Assembly: GCA_017480565.1 (NCBI GenBank)
Contig: JAFVAL010000004.1
Coordinates: 1-46,870, forward strand
Origin: Lachnospiraceae bacterium
GTDB lineage: Bacteria; Bacillota; Clostridia; Lachnospirales; Lachnospiraceae
DNA length: 46,870 bases
Reading direction: 5' to 3'
Part shown: piece after piece, positions 34,911 through 42,800 of the stretch
How positions within the stretch are numbered: position 1 is the stretch's first letter
Layout: the number at the start of each line of letters is the position of its first letter
Program-made: the position numbers and the translations under genes
Notes under the pieces: model-generated
Database searches by the model: none
The model's input: only the letters and a program-made list of their open reading frames with translations
Told to the model about the DNA's origin: nothing

Positions 34911-35111
34911 ATGGGGGAAGGGATGCTGGAAAATGAAATTGCTAATTCTCATCTCTTGGGCCACCTGGCATTCAAAAAGGGAAAAAACAAGTTTGGGATG
35001 CTCGAAACGAACCTCTTCAAAGGGAAACAAGCATCCGTATTCACCATTTGCAGCAGAAAGATGCTTAAGACAAATATTTCTGAAAAAGTCGAGCATCCTA
35101 ATATGAAATAG
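34911..35111 (+). CDS. Possible small protein of unknown function (66 aa)
   Basis: An open frame on the plus strand in a gap otherwise without protein genes. AAGGA stands 6 nt before the ATG, and the composition (Lys, Asn, Leu, Phe rich; SVFTICSRKMLKTN) is plausible for a protein. Near-repeats GMLENEI and GMLETNL occur inside. Against it: there is no clear promoter, it overlaps the divergent operon's promoter region, and it contains a 10-bp inverted repeat (34996-35005 with 35089-35098), which could point to a structured RNA instead. Listed with low confidence. Confidence 0.35.
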   Translation: MGEGMLENEIANSHLLGHLAFKKGKNKFGMLETNLFKGKQASVFTICSRKMLKTNISEKVEHPNMK

Positions 35112-35138
35112 ATAGGAAATGGATGCGGTAAGCCGCCC

Positions 35139-35299
35139 ATGTACGCGATAACGAGCATCGAGCAACATAAGCCGCCGTTTGCTTCGCAAACGTCCGGCTC
35201 GCGTTGCTCGCATTAAGCACAAAAGCAGTGCCCAGGTCTTTCATGCAAGCATGAGACCTGGGCACTGCTTTTGTGCTTATGCTCGTTTATCGCGTACAT
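35139..35299. repeat. Compound inverted-repeat structure downstream of tRNA-Arg
   Basis: Outer arms 35139-35158 and 35279-35299 are inverted copies differing by one inserted base. The right arm includes the last bases of the tRNA and its trailer. Inside lie two further hairpins. One is CGAGCAAC (35159-35166) with GTTGCTCG (35203-35210), holding CGTTTGC/GCAAACG (35176-35192). The other is the 25-bp perfect stem 35215-35239 with 35254-35278. Folded, the whole forms a three-way junction. It is transcribed, if at all, as the 3' flank of the tRNA. Confidence 0.85.
35215..35278. terminator. Very long hairpin, likely bidirectional terminator behind tRNA-Arg
   Basis: The arms 35215-35239 and 35254-35278 are 25 bp, perfectly complementary. 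A 2-nt bulge (TT, 35240-35241) and a 5-bp tip CATGC/GCATG follow. The outer part of each arm reads GC-TTTTGTGCTT when transcribed outward, so a U-rich tract follows the GC-rich core on both strands. That suits termination of the tRNA transcript on the minus strand. Confidence 0.65.
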
Positions 35300-35366
35300 C
35301 CGACGGGAATCGAACCCACGCACATGGCTCCGGAGGCCATTGCTCTATCCACTGAGCTACGGATGT
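35295..35366 (-). tRNA. tRNA-Arg (anticodon CCG)
   Basis: On the minus strand the acceptor arms ACATCCG and CGGATGT pair, the D arm is GCTCAGTGGATAGAGC, and the anticodon stem ATGGC/GCCAT encloses CTCCGGA, giving anticodon CCG (Arg, codon CGG). The T arm is GTGGGTTCGAATCCC-like. CCA is not encoded and must be added. A promoter lies 29 nt upstream. Confidence 0.95.
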
Positions 35367-35373
35367 AGACCGG

Positions 35374-35391
35374 TTGGTTTTTCAACCAACA
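35374..35391 (-). other. Leader hairpin directly before tRNA-Arg
   Basis: GTTGGTT pairs with AACCAAC around a GAAA loop, 7 nt before the tRNA 5' end. It lacks a U-tract, so it probably belongs to the precursor leader rather than being a terminator. Confidence 0.55.
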
Positions 35392-35394
35392 CTT

Positions 35395-35423
35395 AATATA
35401 TCATTTTTTGCGTGATCTGTAAA
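35395..35423 (-). promoter_or_regulatory. tRNA-Arg promoter
   Basis: On the minus strand TTTACA (35418-35423), spacer 17, TATATT (35395-35400). It lies between the stop of the GGDEF-EAL gene and the tRNA. Confidence 0.75.
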
Positions 35424-35451
35424 GTGTCAACCCGCCATGGATTCTCTGATC

Positions 35452-36990
35452 TTAGTCGAACATATCGAAGCCTTGGTCGATTTTTAGCCTTACTTTTTCT
35501 GCCGGGAGTACTTCTCCGTAGAGCAGTCCTCTTGCGTGGTGGCAGTTGAGTTTCTTGAGCAAGATCTCGTCTTCCGGCTCTTCGATGCGGTCGGCTGCAA
35601 CTTCGACACCGAGCTTTGAAGTGACGCTGATGACGCTTTCTAAGAAGTCCCGGTTCTCCATCTCTGCTTCCAGTTGGAACAGTTTATAAGACAAGCGTAA
35701 AAACTGTACCGGGAACTGACGGAGAATGCTTAAGGAACCATATTTGCTGCCATATTCCGTCATGGCAACCTGGATTCCGCGTTCGCGAATCTGCTGCAGT
35801 GTCGGGAAAAGGCGGTCAAAGTTTTCAAAGCACACTTCTTCGCGGATCTCCACGACCAGTTGCTTGGGATCAATCTGGCTTTCGTTTAGAATCTCATCCA
35901 GCCTGTCAATGAAGTCGTCTTCACGGATTTGCTTAAAAAACAGCGGAACTGCAAGCAGATACCGGTAGCCTTCCTCGTTCCAATTTTGCAGCTGCAGACA
36001 TGCTTCCCTTAAGATCTCATTACCGATAATCTCCGAAAGGTTCGTACTCTCCGCCAGATCTTCATATTCTGCAAAATCCACAACGCCGAGGCCTGGATGA
36101 TTCCAGCGGATGATCACGCCAAAACCCACTAAGGTTTCATTAAAGGGATCCACACACGGATCATACCAGGGGACGATCTCGTGTTCCGCGATAGCGGTTC
36201 GAAGCTGTGCATGCTGCTCCATCCATCTTGTCGAGCGTTCTTCCAGTTCAGCCGTATAGTACCGATACGTATTCTTTCCGTTGCGCTTTGCACTCTGCAG
36301 GGCAAGGTCTGTATTGCGCAGCAAGATACGCGTTTTGATACCATCCTGAGGCGCGAAGCAGATGCCCATGGAAAGCGTGATTACAAATTCACGGCCCGCC
36401 AAATGAAATGGATAGTTCATGACTGTCTGAATCTTTTTGATCTTTTCCTCGAAATCACTGTAGTCTGCGAGATTCTGCGTCACCAGGAAGAAATTATCAC
36501 CCTCGCTGCGGGAAAGAAAGTCATCTTCCCCCAAAATCTGCATCAGACGGTGCGCGACGTCGATAAGCAGTTCGTCTCCGTACGCATGGCCAAGTTCATC
36601 GTTGATCTGCTTAAAGTCATCGATGTCCATCTCCAGAATTGCGATCTTCTCTTCCTTTCGGATGGTCGCCGTCACACCGTCGATCCAGTTCATCAGCGAA
36701 TAATAGTTCTGCAGCTCTGTCAGCGGATCCACGACACTAGAGCGCTGCAGCAAATCCAACTGCTGCTGCACGCGCTCTTTCAGATCACGCTCTCTGTTTA
36801 CCTGCGTACTCAGTTTTTGAATCTCGGCATCTTTGCCAAGTAAAAGTTCTGCCTGCTCCAGTTCCCTGACACGTCTTCTGCGCTCCGCGCGAACAAGCAC
36901 CAGAACCAAAAACAGGATGATCAGTAAAAGCACCAGTCCGATCACATACATCCACAAATCAGATTGGCCTGAAAAATAAAAACCAGACAT
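35452..36990 (-). CDS. Membrane protein with degenerate GGDEF and EAL domains (512 aa)
   Basis: A short N-terminus, one membrane helix (about 13-34), a coiled coil (about 40-82), a GGDEF-like domain (about 85-245) and an EAL-like domain (about 255-505). The usual GGDEF signature reads EGDNF (163-167), although DxDDFKQIND (121-131) is kept. The EAL signature reads GVI (291-293), NVS reads AVP, DDFG reads TEYG (411-414) and KID reads RLS (432-434). Synthesis and breakdown of c-di-GMP are therefore both unlikely; a sensor, effector or scaffold role is inferred. The ATG at 36990 has GTGGAG 7 nt upstream; a TTG 12 codons earlier overlaps the upstream terminator. It follows nfnB but is separated from it by that terminator. 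Confidence 0.9.
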   Translation of the reverse strand: MSGFYFSGQSDLWMYVIGLVLLLIILFLVLVLVRAERRRRVRELEQAELLLGKDAEIQKLSTQVNRERDLKERVQQQLDLLQRSSVVDPLTELQNYYSLMNWIDGVTATIRKEEKIAILEMDIDDFKQINDELGHAYGDELLIDVAHRLMQILGEDDFLSRSEGDNFFLVTQNLADYSDFEEKIKKIQTVMNYPFHLAGREFVITLSMGICFAPQDGIKTRILLRNTDLALQSAKRNGKNTYRYYTAELEERSTRWMEQHAQLRTAIAEHEIVPWYDPCVDPFNETLVGFGVIIRWNHPGLGVVDFAEYEDLAESTNLSEIIGNEILREACLQLQNWNEEGYRYLLAVPLFFKQIREDDFIDRLDEILNESQIDPKQLVVEIREEVCFENFDRLFPTLQQIRERGIQVAMTEYGSKYGSLSILRQFPVQFLRLSYKLFQLEAEMENRDFLESVISVTSKLGVEVAADRIEEPEDEILLKKLNCHHARGLLYGEVLPAEKVRLKIDQGFDMFD

Positions 36991-37002
36991 GGTAATCTCC
37001 AC

Positions 37003-37040
37003 AAAAATAAGAGTTGACTCCCGCAAGAATCAACTCTTAT
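37003..37040 (-). terminator. Terminator of nfnAB
   Basis: On the minus strand ATAAGAGTTGA (37030-37040) pairs with TCAACTCTTAT (37007-37017), followed by TTTTTGT. It ends about 12 nt before the start codon of the GGDEF-EAL gene, which therefore depends on read-through or on a promoter I could not identify. Confidence 0.85.
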
Positions 37041-37052
37041 TGTAACATTCTT

Positions 37053-38441
37053 TTACCGATTGCTCAAGTACTCATCGATCGCTGCTGCAGCGGTCTTTCC
37101 GGCACCCATCGCAAGGATTACGGTTGCCGCGCCTGTCACGGCATCACCACCGGCATACACGCCTTCCTTGGTCGTTGCACCGTTCTCATCTGCCACGAGG
37201 CACTGGCGACGGTTCACTTCCAGTCCTTTCGTGGTGGAAGAAATGAGCGGGTTCGGGCTGGTACCAAGCGCCATGATCACGGTATCAAGCTCGAGCGTAA
37301 ACTCAGAGCCTGGAATCTCCACCGGACGTCTTCTGCCGGATGCATCGGGCTCCCCAAGCTCCATGCGGATGCAGGTCATACCGGTGACATTGCCCTTGTC
37401 ATCGACCAAAATCTCGGTCGGATTGGTCAGCAAATCAAAGATGATGCCCTCTTCCTTGGCATGATGAACTTCTTCCACACGCGCCGGAAGTTCTGCCTCA
37501 GAACGACGATAGACGATGTGCACATCGGCACCCAGACGAAGCGCGGTTCTCGCCGCATCCATCGCTACATTTCCGCCGCCCACAACGGCTACCTTCTTGC
37601 CTCCGATGATCGGCGTATCATAGTCGTCGCGGAATGCCTTCATCAGGTTATTTCTGGTCAGGTACTCATTTGCAGAGAAGACACCGTTCGCATTCTCCCC
37701 GGGGATTCCCATGAATCTCGGAAGGCCTGCACCGGAGCCGATGAAGACTGCATCAAAGCCCTCTTCTTCCATCAGCTCATCGATCGTGGTTGCCTTGCCG
37801 ATGACAACGTTGGTCTCGATCTTAACGCCAAGATTCTTCACGTTCTCCACCTCGGAAGCAACAACGGTGTTCTTCGGAAGACGGAACTCCGGAATACCGT
37901 AGGACAATACGCCGCCGGCATCGTGAAGCGCCTCAAAGATCGTGACCTCATAGCCTTTCTTAGCCAGATCACCCGCACAGGTAAGACCCGCAGGACCGGA
38001 ACCGATGACCGCCACCTTCTTGCCGTTTTTGCTCTCTGCGCCGGCCGGTTTTACACCATTTTCTCTTGCCCAGTCGGCCACGAAACGCTCCAGCTTACCG
38101 ATCGAAACCGGCTCGCCTTTAATGCCGCGGATACATTTGGCCTCACACTGAGACTCCTGCGGGCAGACACGTCCGCAGACTGCAGGCAGGGAGGAAAACT
38201 TCGAAATCACCTGATACGCATCGGCGATCTTTCCTTCTTTGACCTGGGAAATGAATCCGGGGATATCGATATTGACAGGACAACCCGTGATGCATCTTGC
38301 GTTCCTGCAGTTTAAGCATCTGGTCGCCTCATCCATCGCTTCTACTTTGTTATAACCTAAGCAGACTTCTTCAAAATTATGTGCACGCACCTGTGCTTCC
38401 TGCTCGCGGACAGGGACTCTCTTAAACATATCAACTGCCAT
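37053..38441 (-). CDS. nfnB: NfnB-like large subunit of NADH-dependent ferredoxin:NADP+ oxidoreductase (GltA family, 462 aa)
   Basis: With NfnA it forms a cytosolic electron-bifurcating transhydrogenase linking NADPH, NADH and ferredoxin. It is often annotated glutamate synthase small subunit. Eight cysteines near the N-terminus bind two [4Fe-4S] clusters: 42, 45, 50, 54 and 89, 93, 99, 103. The FAD-binding GSGPAG is at 147-152, and a second Rossmann motif (VVGGGNVAMDAART) binds NADPH. It shares one base with nfnA (TAATG). No glutamate synthase large subunit is beside it, and pairing with the NfnA type supports the Nfn reading. Confidence 0.9.
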   Translation of the reverse strand: MAVDMFKRVPVREQEAQVRAHNFEEVCLGYNKVEAMDEATRCLNCRNARCITGCPVNIDIPGFISQVKEGKIADAYQVISKFSSLPAVCGRVCPQESQCEAKCIRGIKGEPVSIGKLERFVADWARENGVKPAGAESKNGKKVAVIGSGPAGLTCAGDLAKKGYEVTIFEALHDAGGVLSYGIPEFRLPKNTVVASEVENVKNLGVKIETNVVIGKATTIDELMEEEGFDAVFIGSGAGLPRFMGIPGENANGVFSANEYLTRNNLMKAFRDDYDTPIIGGKKVAVVGGGNVAMDAARTALRLGADVHIVYRRSEAELPARVEEVHHAKEEGIIFDLLTNPTEILVDDKGNVTGMTCIRMELGEPDASGRRRPVEIPGSEFTLELDTVIMALGTSPNPLISSTTKGLEVNRRQCLVADENGATTKEGVYAGGDAVTGAATVILAMGAGKTAAAAIDEYLSNR

Positions 38442-39331
38442 TACTTGTCACCTCCGCATGCGCCGCCTTTGTGCGTCAGCCCTTCCCGGTACGCAAGCAA
38501 AGCCTGGCCTTCCAATGTCTTATACATCTGCTGTCTCTTCATCGCTGCGTCAAAATCGATCAGATGGCCGTCAAACTCCGGACCGTCCACGCACGCAAAC
38601 TTGATCTCATCACCGACTTGTAAGCGGCAAGCACCGCACATGCCGGTACCATCGACCATGATCGGGTTCATCGAAACGATCGTGTGAATGCCAAGCTTCT
38701 TCGTTGCCAGGCAGACAAACTTCATCATGATCATCGGGCCGATTGCGACAACGTGATCATAGGCGATGCCGCGGTTTAAGACAAGTTCATTTAACATATC
38801 GGTCGTATTGCCTTTAAAGCCCTTCGAACCGTCATCTGTCGCGATATAAAGATGCGCAGCAACCTCGCCCATCTCCTTCTCGAGAATCAAAAGATCCTGG
38901 CTTCTGGCACCGATCACGACATCCGCCTCAATGCCCTGTTCTTTTAACCACTTCACCTGCGGATAAACCGGCGCCGTTCCGACACCACCGCAGATAAAGA
39001 GGATCTTTTTCTTTGCCAGCTCTTCTACCGGCTCCTCCGTCAAATCAGAAGGACGCCCAAGCGGTCCCACAAAATCACGGAACGATTCCCCAACTTCGTA
39101 CGTCGCCATTCTCTCTGTCGAAGCACCGACCGTCTGGAAAACGATGGTCACAATGCCGGCTTCTCTGTCGTAATCACAGATGGTGAGCGGAATTCTCTCT
39201 CCGACTTCATCCATCTTCACGATGACAAACTGACCCGGCATGCAATGCTTTGCCACACGAGGAGCCTCGATATCCATCAGCCAGATACGATTGGCGAGAT
39301 ACTCCTTTTTTAAGATCTTATACATGTACAA
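38441..39331 (-). CDS. nfnA: NfnA-like small subunit, ferredoxin:NADP+ oxidoreductase (296 aa)
   Basis: A flavoprotein of the dihydroorotate dehydrogenase electron-transfer (PyrK-like) family. It has an N-terminal FAD domain (RIPLTICDYDREAG), the NAD-binding segment FICGGVGTAPVYPQ and GPMIMMKFVC. A C-terminal [2Fe-2S] cysteine set lies in GTGMCGACRLQVGDEIKFACVDGP. In NfnAB this subunit oxidises NADH. A ribosome binding site (GGAGG) stands 7 nt before the ATG, and the promoter is at 39404-39432. Confidence 0.9.
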   Translation of the reverse strand: MYMYKILKKEYLANRIWLMDIEAPRVAKHCMPGQFVIVKMDEVGERIPLTICDYDREAGIVTIVFQTVGASTERMATYEVGESFRDFVGPLGRPSDLTEEPVEELAKKKILFICGGVGTAPVYPQVKWLKEQGIEADVVIGARSQDLLILEKEMGEVAAHLYIATDDGSKGFKGNTTDMLNELVLNRGIAYDHVVAIGPMIMMKFVCLATKKLGIHTIVSMNPIMVDGTGMCGACRLQVGDEIKFACVDGPEFDGHLIDFDAAMKRQQMYKTLEGQALLAYREGLTHKGGACGGDK

Positions 39332-39403
39332 ATCCTCCAGCTCTTAAACATGTAAATCTATCATTTGCTTAATACCCGGAAATGTATACCTTTCCAAAGA
39401 GAT

Positions 39404-39432
39404 AGATTATCATTTTCATTAGTTCGCGTCAA
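39404..39432 (-). promoter_or_regulatory. nfnAB promoter
   Basis: On the minus strand TTGACG (39427-39432), spacer 17, TAATCT (39404-39409). The -35 overlaps the end region of the histidine kinase gene. No terminator is seen between that gene and nfnA, so some read-through is possible. Confidence 0.65.
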
Positions 39433-39436
39433 GAAC

Positions 39437-41590
39437 TTACATCTTCTCAAACGCAAGAACTGCCTTAAATAAATCTCCTTCGATCTCCAGTTTAAACTCT
39501 GCATTCTGAAGTTTTGCAAGGCTTTCTGCGATGGAAAGTCCAAGTCCGCTCCCCTCGGTGCTTCTTGACTGGTCTCCTCTAACAAACCGCTCCATCAGCT
39601 CGTCCGCATTGATATTTAACTGGCTTGCGGAAATGTTTTTTACCGTCAGAGTTACCGTCTCATCACTCTCCGTGACATCCACGTAGACGCGCGTCCCCTT
39701 CATCGCATATTTCGCCGCATTGGAGAGCAAGTTGTCAACGATCCTAAACGTCCGCCTGCCATCCGCATAAATGTATACGGAATGATCCGGCAGATCTTTG
39801 ATCATCTGCAGCTGCCGCTCCTCAAACTTCTCCTCATATTCCGCGCAGGATTGCCGGATCAGTTCGATAAAATTAATCCGTTCCATCTGCAACTGGATCG
39901 CACCGGAGGACGCCTTCGAGGCTTCCACCAGATCTTCAATCAATGTTTTTAACCGCTGAGACTTATTTTCCAGAATGTTCAGATACCCGTTCGCTTTTTC
40001 ATTGTCAAGGTCCATGCGCTTTAACAGATCCACGTAATTGATGATTGAAGTGAGTGGCGTCTTGATATCATGCGAAACATTCGTGATGAGCTCGGTCTTT
40101 AGCCTCTCACTCTTCACCTGTTCATCCACCGCAGACTGCAGACCCTCGCTGATATTGTTGATATACCCGCCAAGTGTTCGCACCGGAGCTGACTTTAAGG
40201 TATCCGGAATCTTCTGGTCAAAGGAACCGTTCTGAATCCGCTCCGTCTCTTGTACGACCACATTTAGATCCGCGCAGGTTCTAAGCACCTGCAAGGTCAA
40301 GAAAAAGAACACCACCAGGTATAAGACAATACCAACGATCAAGAAAATCGGGTCGATCCCTCCGAGGAAGCACAGAATGCATGCTGCGATTCCTCCCACG
40401 AGATAAATGCCTAAAATGACACCTGCAATCAAAGTAATATTGCGGTTTTCAAAGAACCGCTTGACCCAGTGAACGATGAGTTTTCCAAAACGCACCACAG
40501 CCGTGTTCGTCACCAGCGTTCCGGCCTTATATCGTCTCACCGCGCTGAAAATGAACGGCATAAAGATCGCATAGCTGACGCCTAAATCCACCAGGAAATA
40601 AAGCAGATACTGCACCTGTCCATTGAACATGAGCAGGCTTCCGAAATTTCGGAACAAGAGCGCCGGAAGCAAGCCATTGGTCAGGCCATAAATGGCCAAA
40701 TTGATCAAAAACGCCAGTTCCAGCGGAATCTTATCGTATCCACGCAGGTCAATCTGCGCACGCTTCGCGGCACGAAGCTCCGCGGGTGTTGTCACCCCTT
40801 CGATCGGCCGATATCCATCCACGTAACCTGCCAGGAAAACCGCTGCCACGAAGAACAAGATAAATAAAACCGCGCCGATGACCGAGATCCGTCTCCCGGA
40901 CTCATAACGACTAAAACTCTGGGTAAATGACTTGTACCCTGGCGTAAAATCATCAATCGTCCCCTCAAAATCCACCGTGCTGATCGCATAAAGCGTCGTA
41001 AAACTTGAATTCTCCATCAGGTACTCCTGGACAGAGGTCGTTAAGTACCCATAGGTCTCCAGGTTTGTACTGTAGATGCCGGTATCATTTAGCACGAAAT
41101 AAGGCGCGCCCGCATCGATACTCTCCGTGATGTATTCCAGATATGTCTTGCCGGAATTGCGCGCTGCCTTCTGAAGCTGCGGCGACACATACGTCGTCTC
41201 CGCCGTCTCGCCCTTCACATAATAAAGAAAACTCGTATCCGCGGTGTTTAATTTTCGGTTGTAAAACTCCAGCTGTGCGAGCTCGGAATCCGTCGGATAT
41301 GCCTTATAATCATTTCCAAGAAGCGCATGACCGCGCACCAAAGAAAAGGTCTCGCTGGGTTCAAATCCCTCATCGCGAAGCCTTGCGTACGCGGCCACTC
41401 GTTCCAGATATTTTACAAAATGTTGCTCAAAATCCGATGTCTCCTGATAGGCCTCACAGATCCCCGTCCCATCCTTCAGTCCATACTCGGATGTGAAAGA
41501 CTGCACAAAATAGACACCGGTAAAGATGGCCAGGTACGCCAAAAACAGGCATGCCTGGACCACAAATTTACGAATACTATAAAACTTCAT
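39437..41590 (-). CDS. Membrane sensor histidine kinase (717 aa)
   Basis: A first membrane helix (about 12-30), an extracytoplasmic domain of about 200 residues, then a block of five membrane helices (about 235-256, 288-313, 328-350, 384-408, 414-436). A HAMP-like linker (about 437-490) leads to HisKA with His507 (TNVSHDIKTPLTS). The HATPase domain has the N box DNLLSNAAKYA and the G box GSGLGLSIA. The polytopic middle is unusual for a simple OmpR-type kinase and resembles the long clostridial sensor kinases. It lies 19 nt after its response regulator. The signal is unknown. Confidence 0.93.
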   Translation of the reverse strand: MKFYSIRKFVVQACLFLAYLAIFTGVYFVQSFTSEYGLKDGTGICEAYQETSDFEQHFVKYLERVAAYARLRDEGFEPSETFSLVRGHALLGNDYKAYPTDSELAQLEFYNRKLNTADTSFLYYVKGETAETTYVSPQLQKAARNSGKTYLEYITESIDAGAPYFVLNDTGIYSTNLETYGYLTTSVQEYLMENSSFTTLYAISTVDFEGTIDDFTPGYKSFTQSFSRYESGRRISVIGAVLFILFFVAAVFLAGYVDGYRPIEGVTTPAELRAAKRAQIDLRGYDKIPLELAFLINLAIYGLTNGLLPALLFRNFGSLLMFNGQVQYLLYFLVDLGVSYAIFMPFIFSAVRRYKAGTLVTNTAVVRFGKLIVHWVKRFFENRNITLIAGVILGIYLVGGIAACILCFLGGIDPIFLIVGIVLYLVVFFFLTLQVLRTCADLNVVVQETERIQNGSFDQKIPDTLKSAPVRTLGGYINNISEGLQSAVDEQVKSERLKTELITNVSHDIKTPLTSIINYVDLLKRMDLDNEKANGYLNILENKSQRLKTLIEDLVEASKASSGAIQLQMERINFIELIRQSCAEYEEKFEERQLQMIKDLPDHSVYIYADGRRTFRIVDNLLSNAAKYAMKGTRVYVDVTESDETVTLTVKNISASQLNINADELMERFVRGDQSRSTEGSGLGLSIAESLAKLQNAEFKLEIEGDLFKAVLAFEKM

Positions 41591-41609
41591 ATTGCCTTTC
41601 GATCACTGG

Positions 41610-42302
41610 TTACAAGCGCTCAATCTTATACCCGATGCCCCATGCAACCTTCAAATACTTCGGATTCTTCGGATCGATCTCGATCTTCTCACGAATGTGG
41701 CGGATATGCACTGCAACGATATTATCCACGCCAAACGACGGCTCCTGCCAGATCGCCTCGTAGATCTCCGAGATCGAGAACACTCTGCCCTTATTCTTCA
41801 CGAGGAAGCAAAGCATATTATACTCGATCGGCGTCAGCTTCACCGGCTCACCGTCCACGGTCACTTCCTTGGTGTCATCGTTGACCACGAGCCCGCCCGT
41901 TGTGTAAATGTTATCGGCCGCCGGCAGACTTCCCAGCACCGTATACCTGCGCAGCGCAGACTTTGTTCTGGCAATCAGCTCCAGCGGATTAAACGGCTTC
42001 GTGATGTAATCATCCGCACCGATATTTAATCCCAGAACCTTATCCGAATCCTCAGACTTCGCTGTCAGGAAAATGATCGGCAGCGTCTGATTCTTCTCGC
42101 GAAGGCGCATCACCGTGTGAATCCCGTCCAGATCTGGCATCATGATATCCATGAGCGCCAAATGAATCTCGTGCTTGTCAATGACATCCAACGCTTCCAA
42201 GCCGCTATACGCCTTATAGATCTGATACCCTTCCTGACTCAGATAGATCTCAATCGCATCGACAATGTCTTTGTCATCATCGCAAACCAAAATTGAATAC
42301 AT
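41610..42302 (-). CDS. OmpR-family response regulator (230 aa)
   Basis: A receiver domain with acidic pocket DDD (8-10), phospho-acceptor Asp52 (ALMDIMMPDLDG), Thr in FLTAKSED and Lys in YITKPFNPLEL. A winged-helix DNA-binding domain (about 135-228) has LTPIEYNMLCFLVKNKGRVFS and VAVHIRHIREKI. GGGAG precedes the ATG. It is the partner of the kinase encoded 19 nt downstream. The target genes are unknown; it is transcribed away from the iron operon. Confidence 0.95.
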   Translation of the reverse strand: MYSILVCDDDKDIVDAIEIYLSQEGYQIYKAYSGLEALDVIDKHEIHLALMDIMMPDLDGIHTVMRLREKNQTLPIIFLTAKSEDSDKVLGLNIGADDYITKPFNPLELIARTKSALRRYTVLGSLPAADNIYTTGGLVVNDDTKEVTVDGEPVKLTPIEYNMLCFLVKNKGRVFSISEIYEAIWQEPSFGVDNIVAVHIRHIREKIEIDPKNPKYLKVAWGIGYKIERL

Positions 42303-42388
42303 AACTAACTCCCTTTCTCATCTTGAAACAATCTACTCCTCTTCTCATAGTATGCTTGAACAGAGAAGGACGCAAGTGAAAAATTTCT

Positions 42389-42800
42389 TAAGACGCGCCG
42401 CATCGTCCGTGTCTCGGGGACGCCTTGCGGCTACAGTTGAGTCAGTAACGGTACGTAAGCGGCCTTCCATCGGCACTCCCGCGGGTCGTCGCCGATGCGC
42501 GCCCGCCAAGTACCGACTGCCGGGGAGTCCCTTCGAGCCGGCGCTGACGGCGCTTCCTAGGGTTAACTATACTTCACGATTCGAAGATATTCTTCTGGAT
42601 GCTAGCAAGTATTTTAGAATCAATGGCTACTAGTTCCTCACGGGTTGCACGTAAAAGAAAAGCCTGGCGCGTTGCGAAAGCAACGCTCCAGGCTTTGTTG
42701 TATCTAATTCAAACGTGGGAATCACGGCCGCTTAGTACCGCTACATCGAAGCACCGTAGCCGCAAGGCGTGCCCGAACAAACGGGCGACGCGACGTCTTA
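42389..42800. repeat. GC-rich structured repeat region, copy A, downstream of the iron operon
   Basis: This non-coding stretch is bounded by long imperfect inverted arms, 42389-42464 and 42726-42800. The perfect cores are ACGCCTTGCGGCTAC (42420-42434) with its complement (42756-42770), and TAAGCGGCC (42456-42464) with GGCCGCTTA (42726-42734). The right arm runs up to and includes the stop codon of the HMA gene. Blocks 42453-42483 and 42485-42519 recur upstream of feoA (copy B). A further stem CATCGGC/GCCGATG (42468-42497) lies inside. Positions 42303-42388 hold the response-regulator leader and probable promoter. Confidence 0.85.
42652..42697 (-). terminator. Terminator of the iron operon
   Basis: AGCCTGG (42661-42667) and GCGTTGC (42669-42675) pair across a GAAA loop with GCAACGC (42680-42686) and CCAGGCT (42688-42694), with one mismatch. 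On the minus strand TTTTCTTTT follows. It is about 100 nt past the HMA stop codon, inside repeat region A. Confidence 0.88.

Noticed and set aside
34866-35222. A 118-codon minus-strand frame in the gap before tRNA-Arg
   Set aside because: It runs through the compound inverted repeat and across the promoter at 34873-34901, has no binding site, and its composition is not protein-like.
37014-38315. A 433-codon plus-strand frame opposite nfnB
   Set aside because: It is the antisense of a gene with complete cofactor motifs, has no ribosome binding site, and its translation shows no family pattern. Long antisense frames are expected in this codon usage.
42265-42633. Plus-strand frames 42265-42633 and 42599-42880 in the response-regulator/HMA gap
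   Set aside because: Both cross the structured repeat and overlap certain genes on the other strand; the translations are Arg/Ser-rich, as expected of GC-rich repeat DNA.
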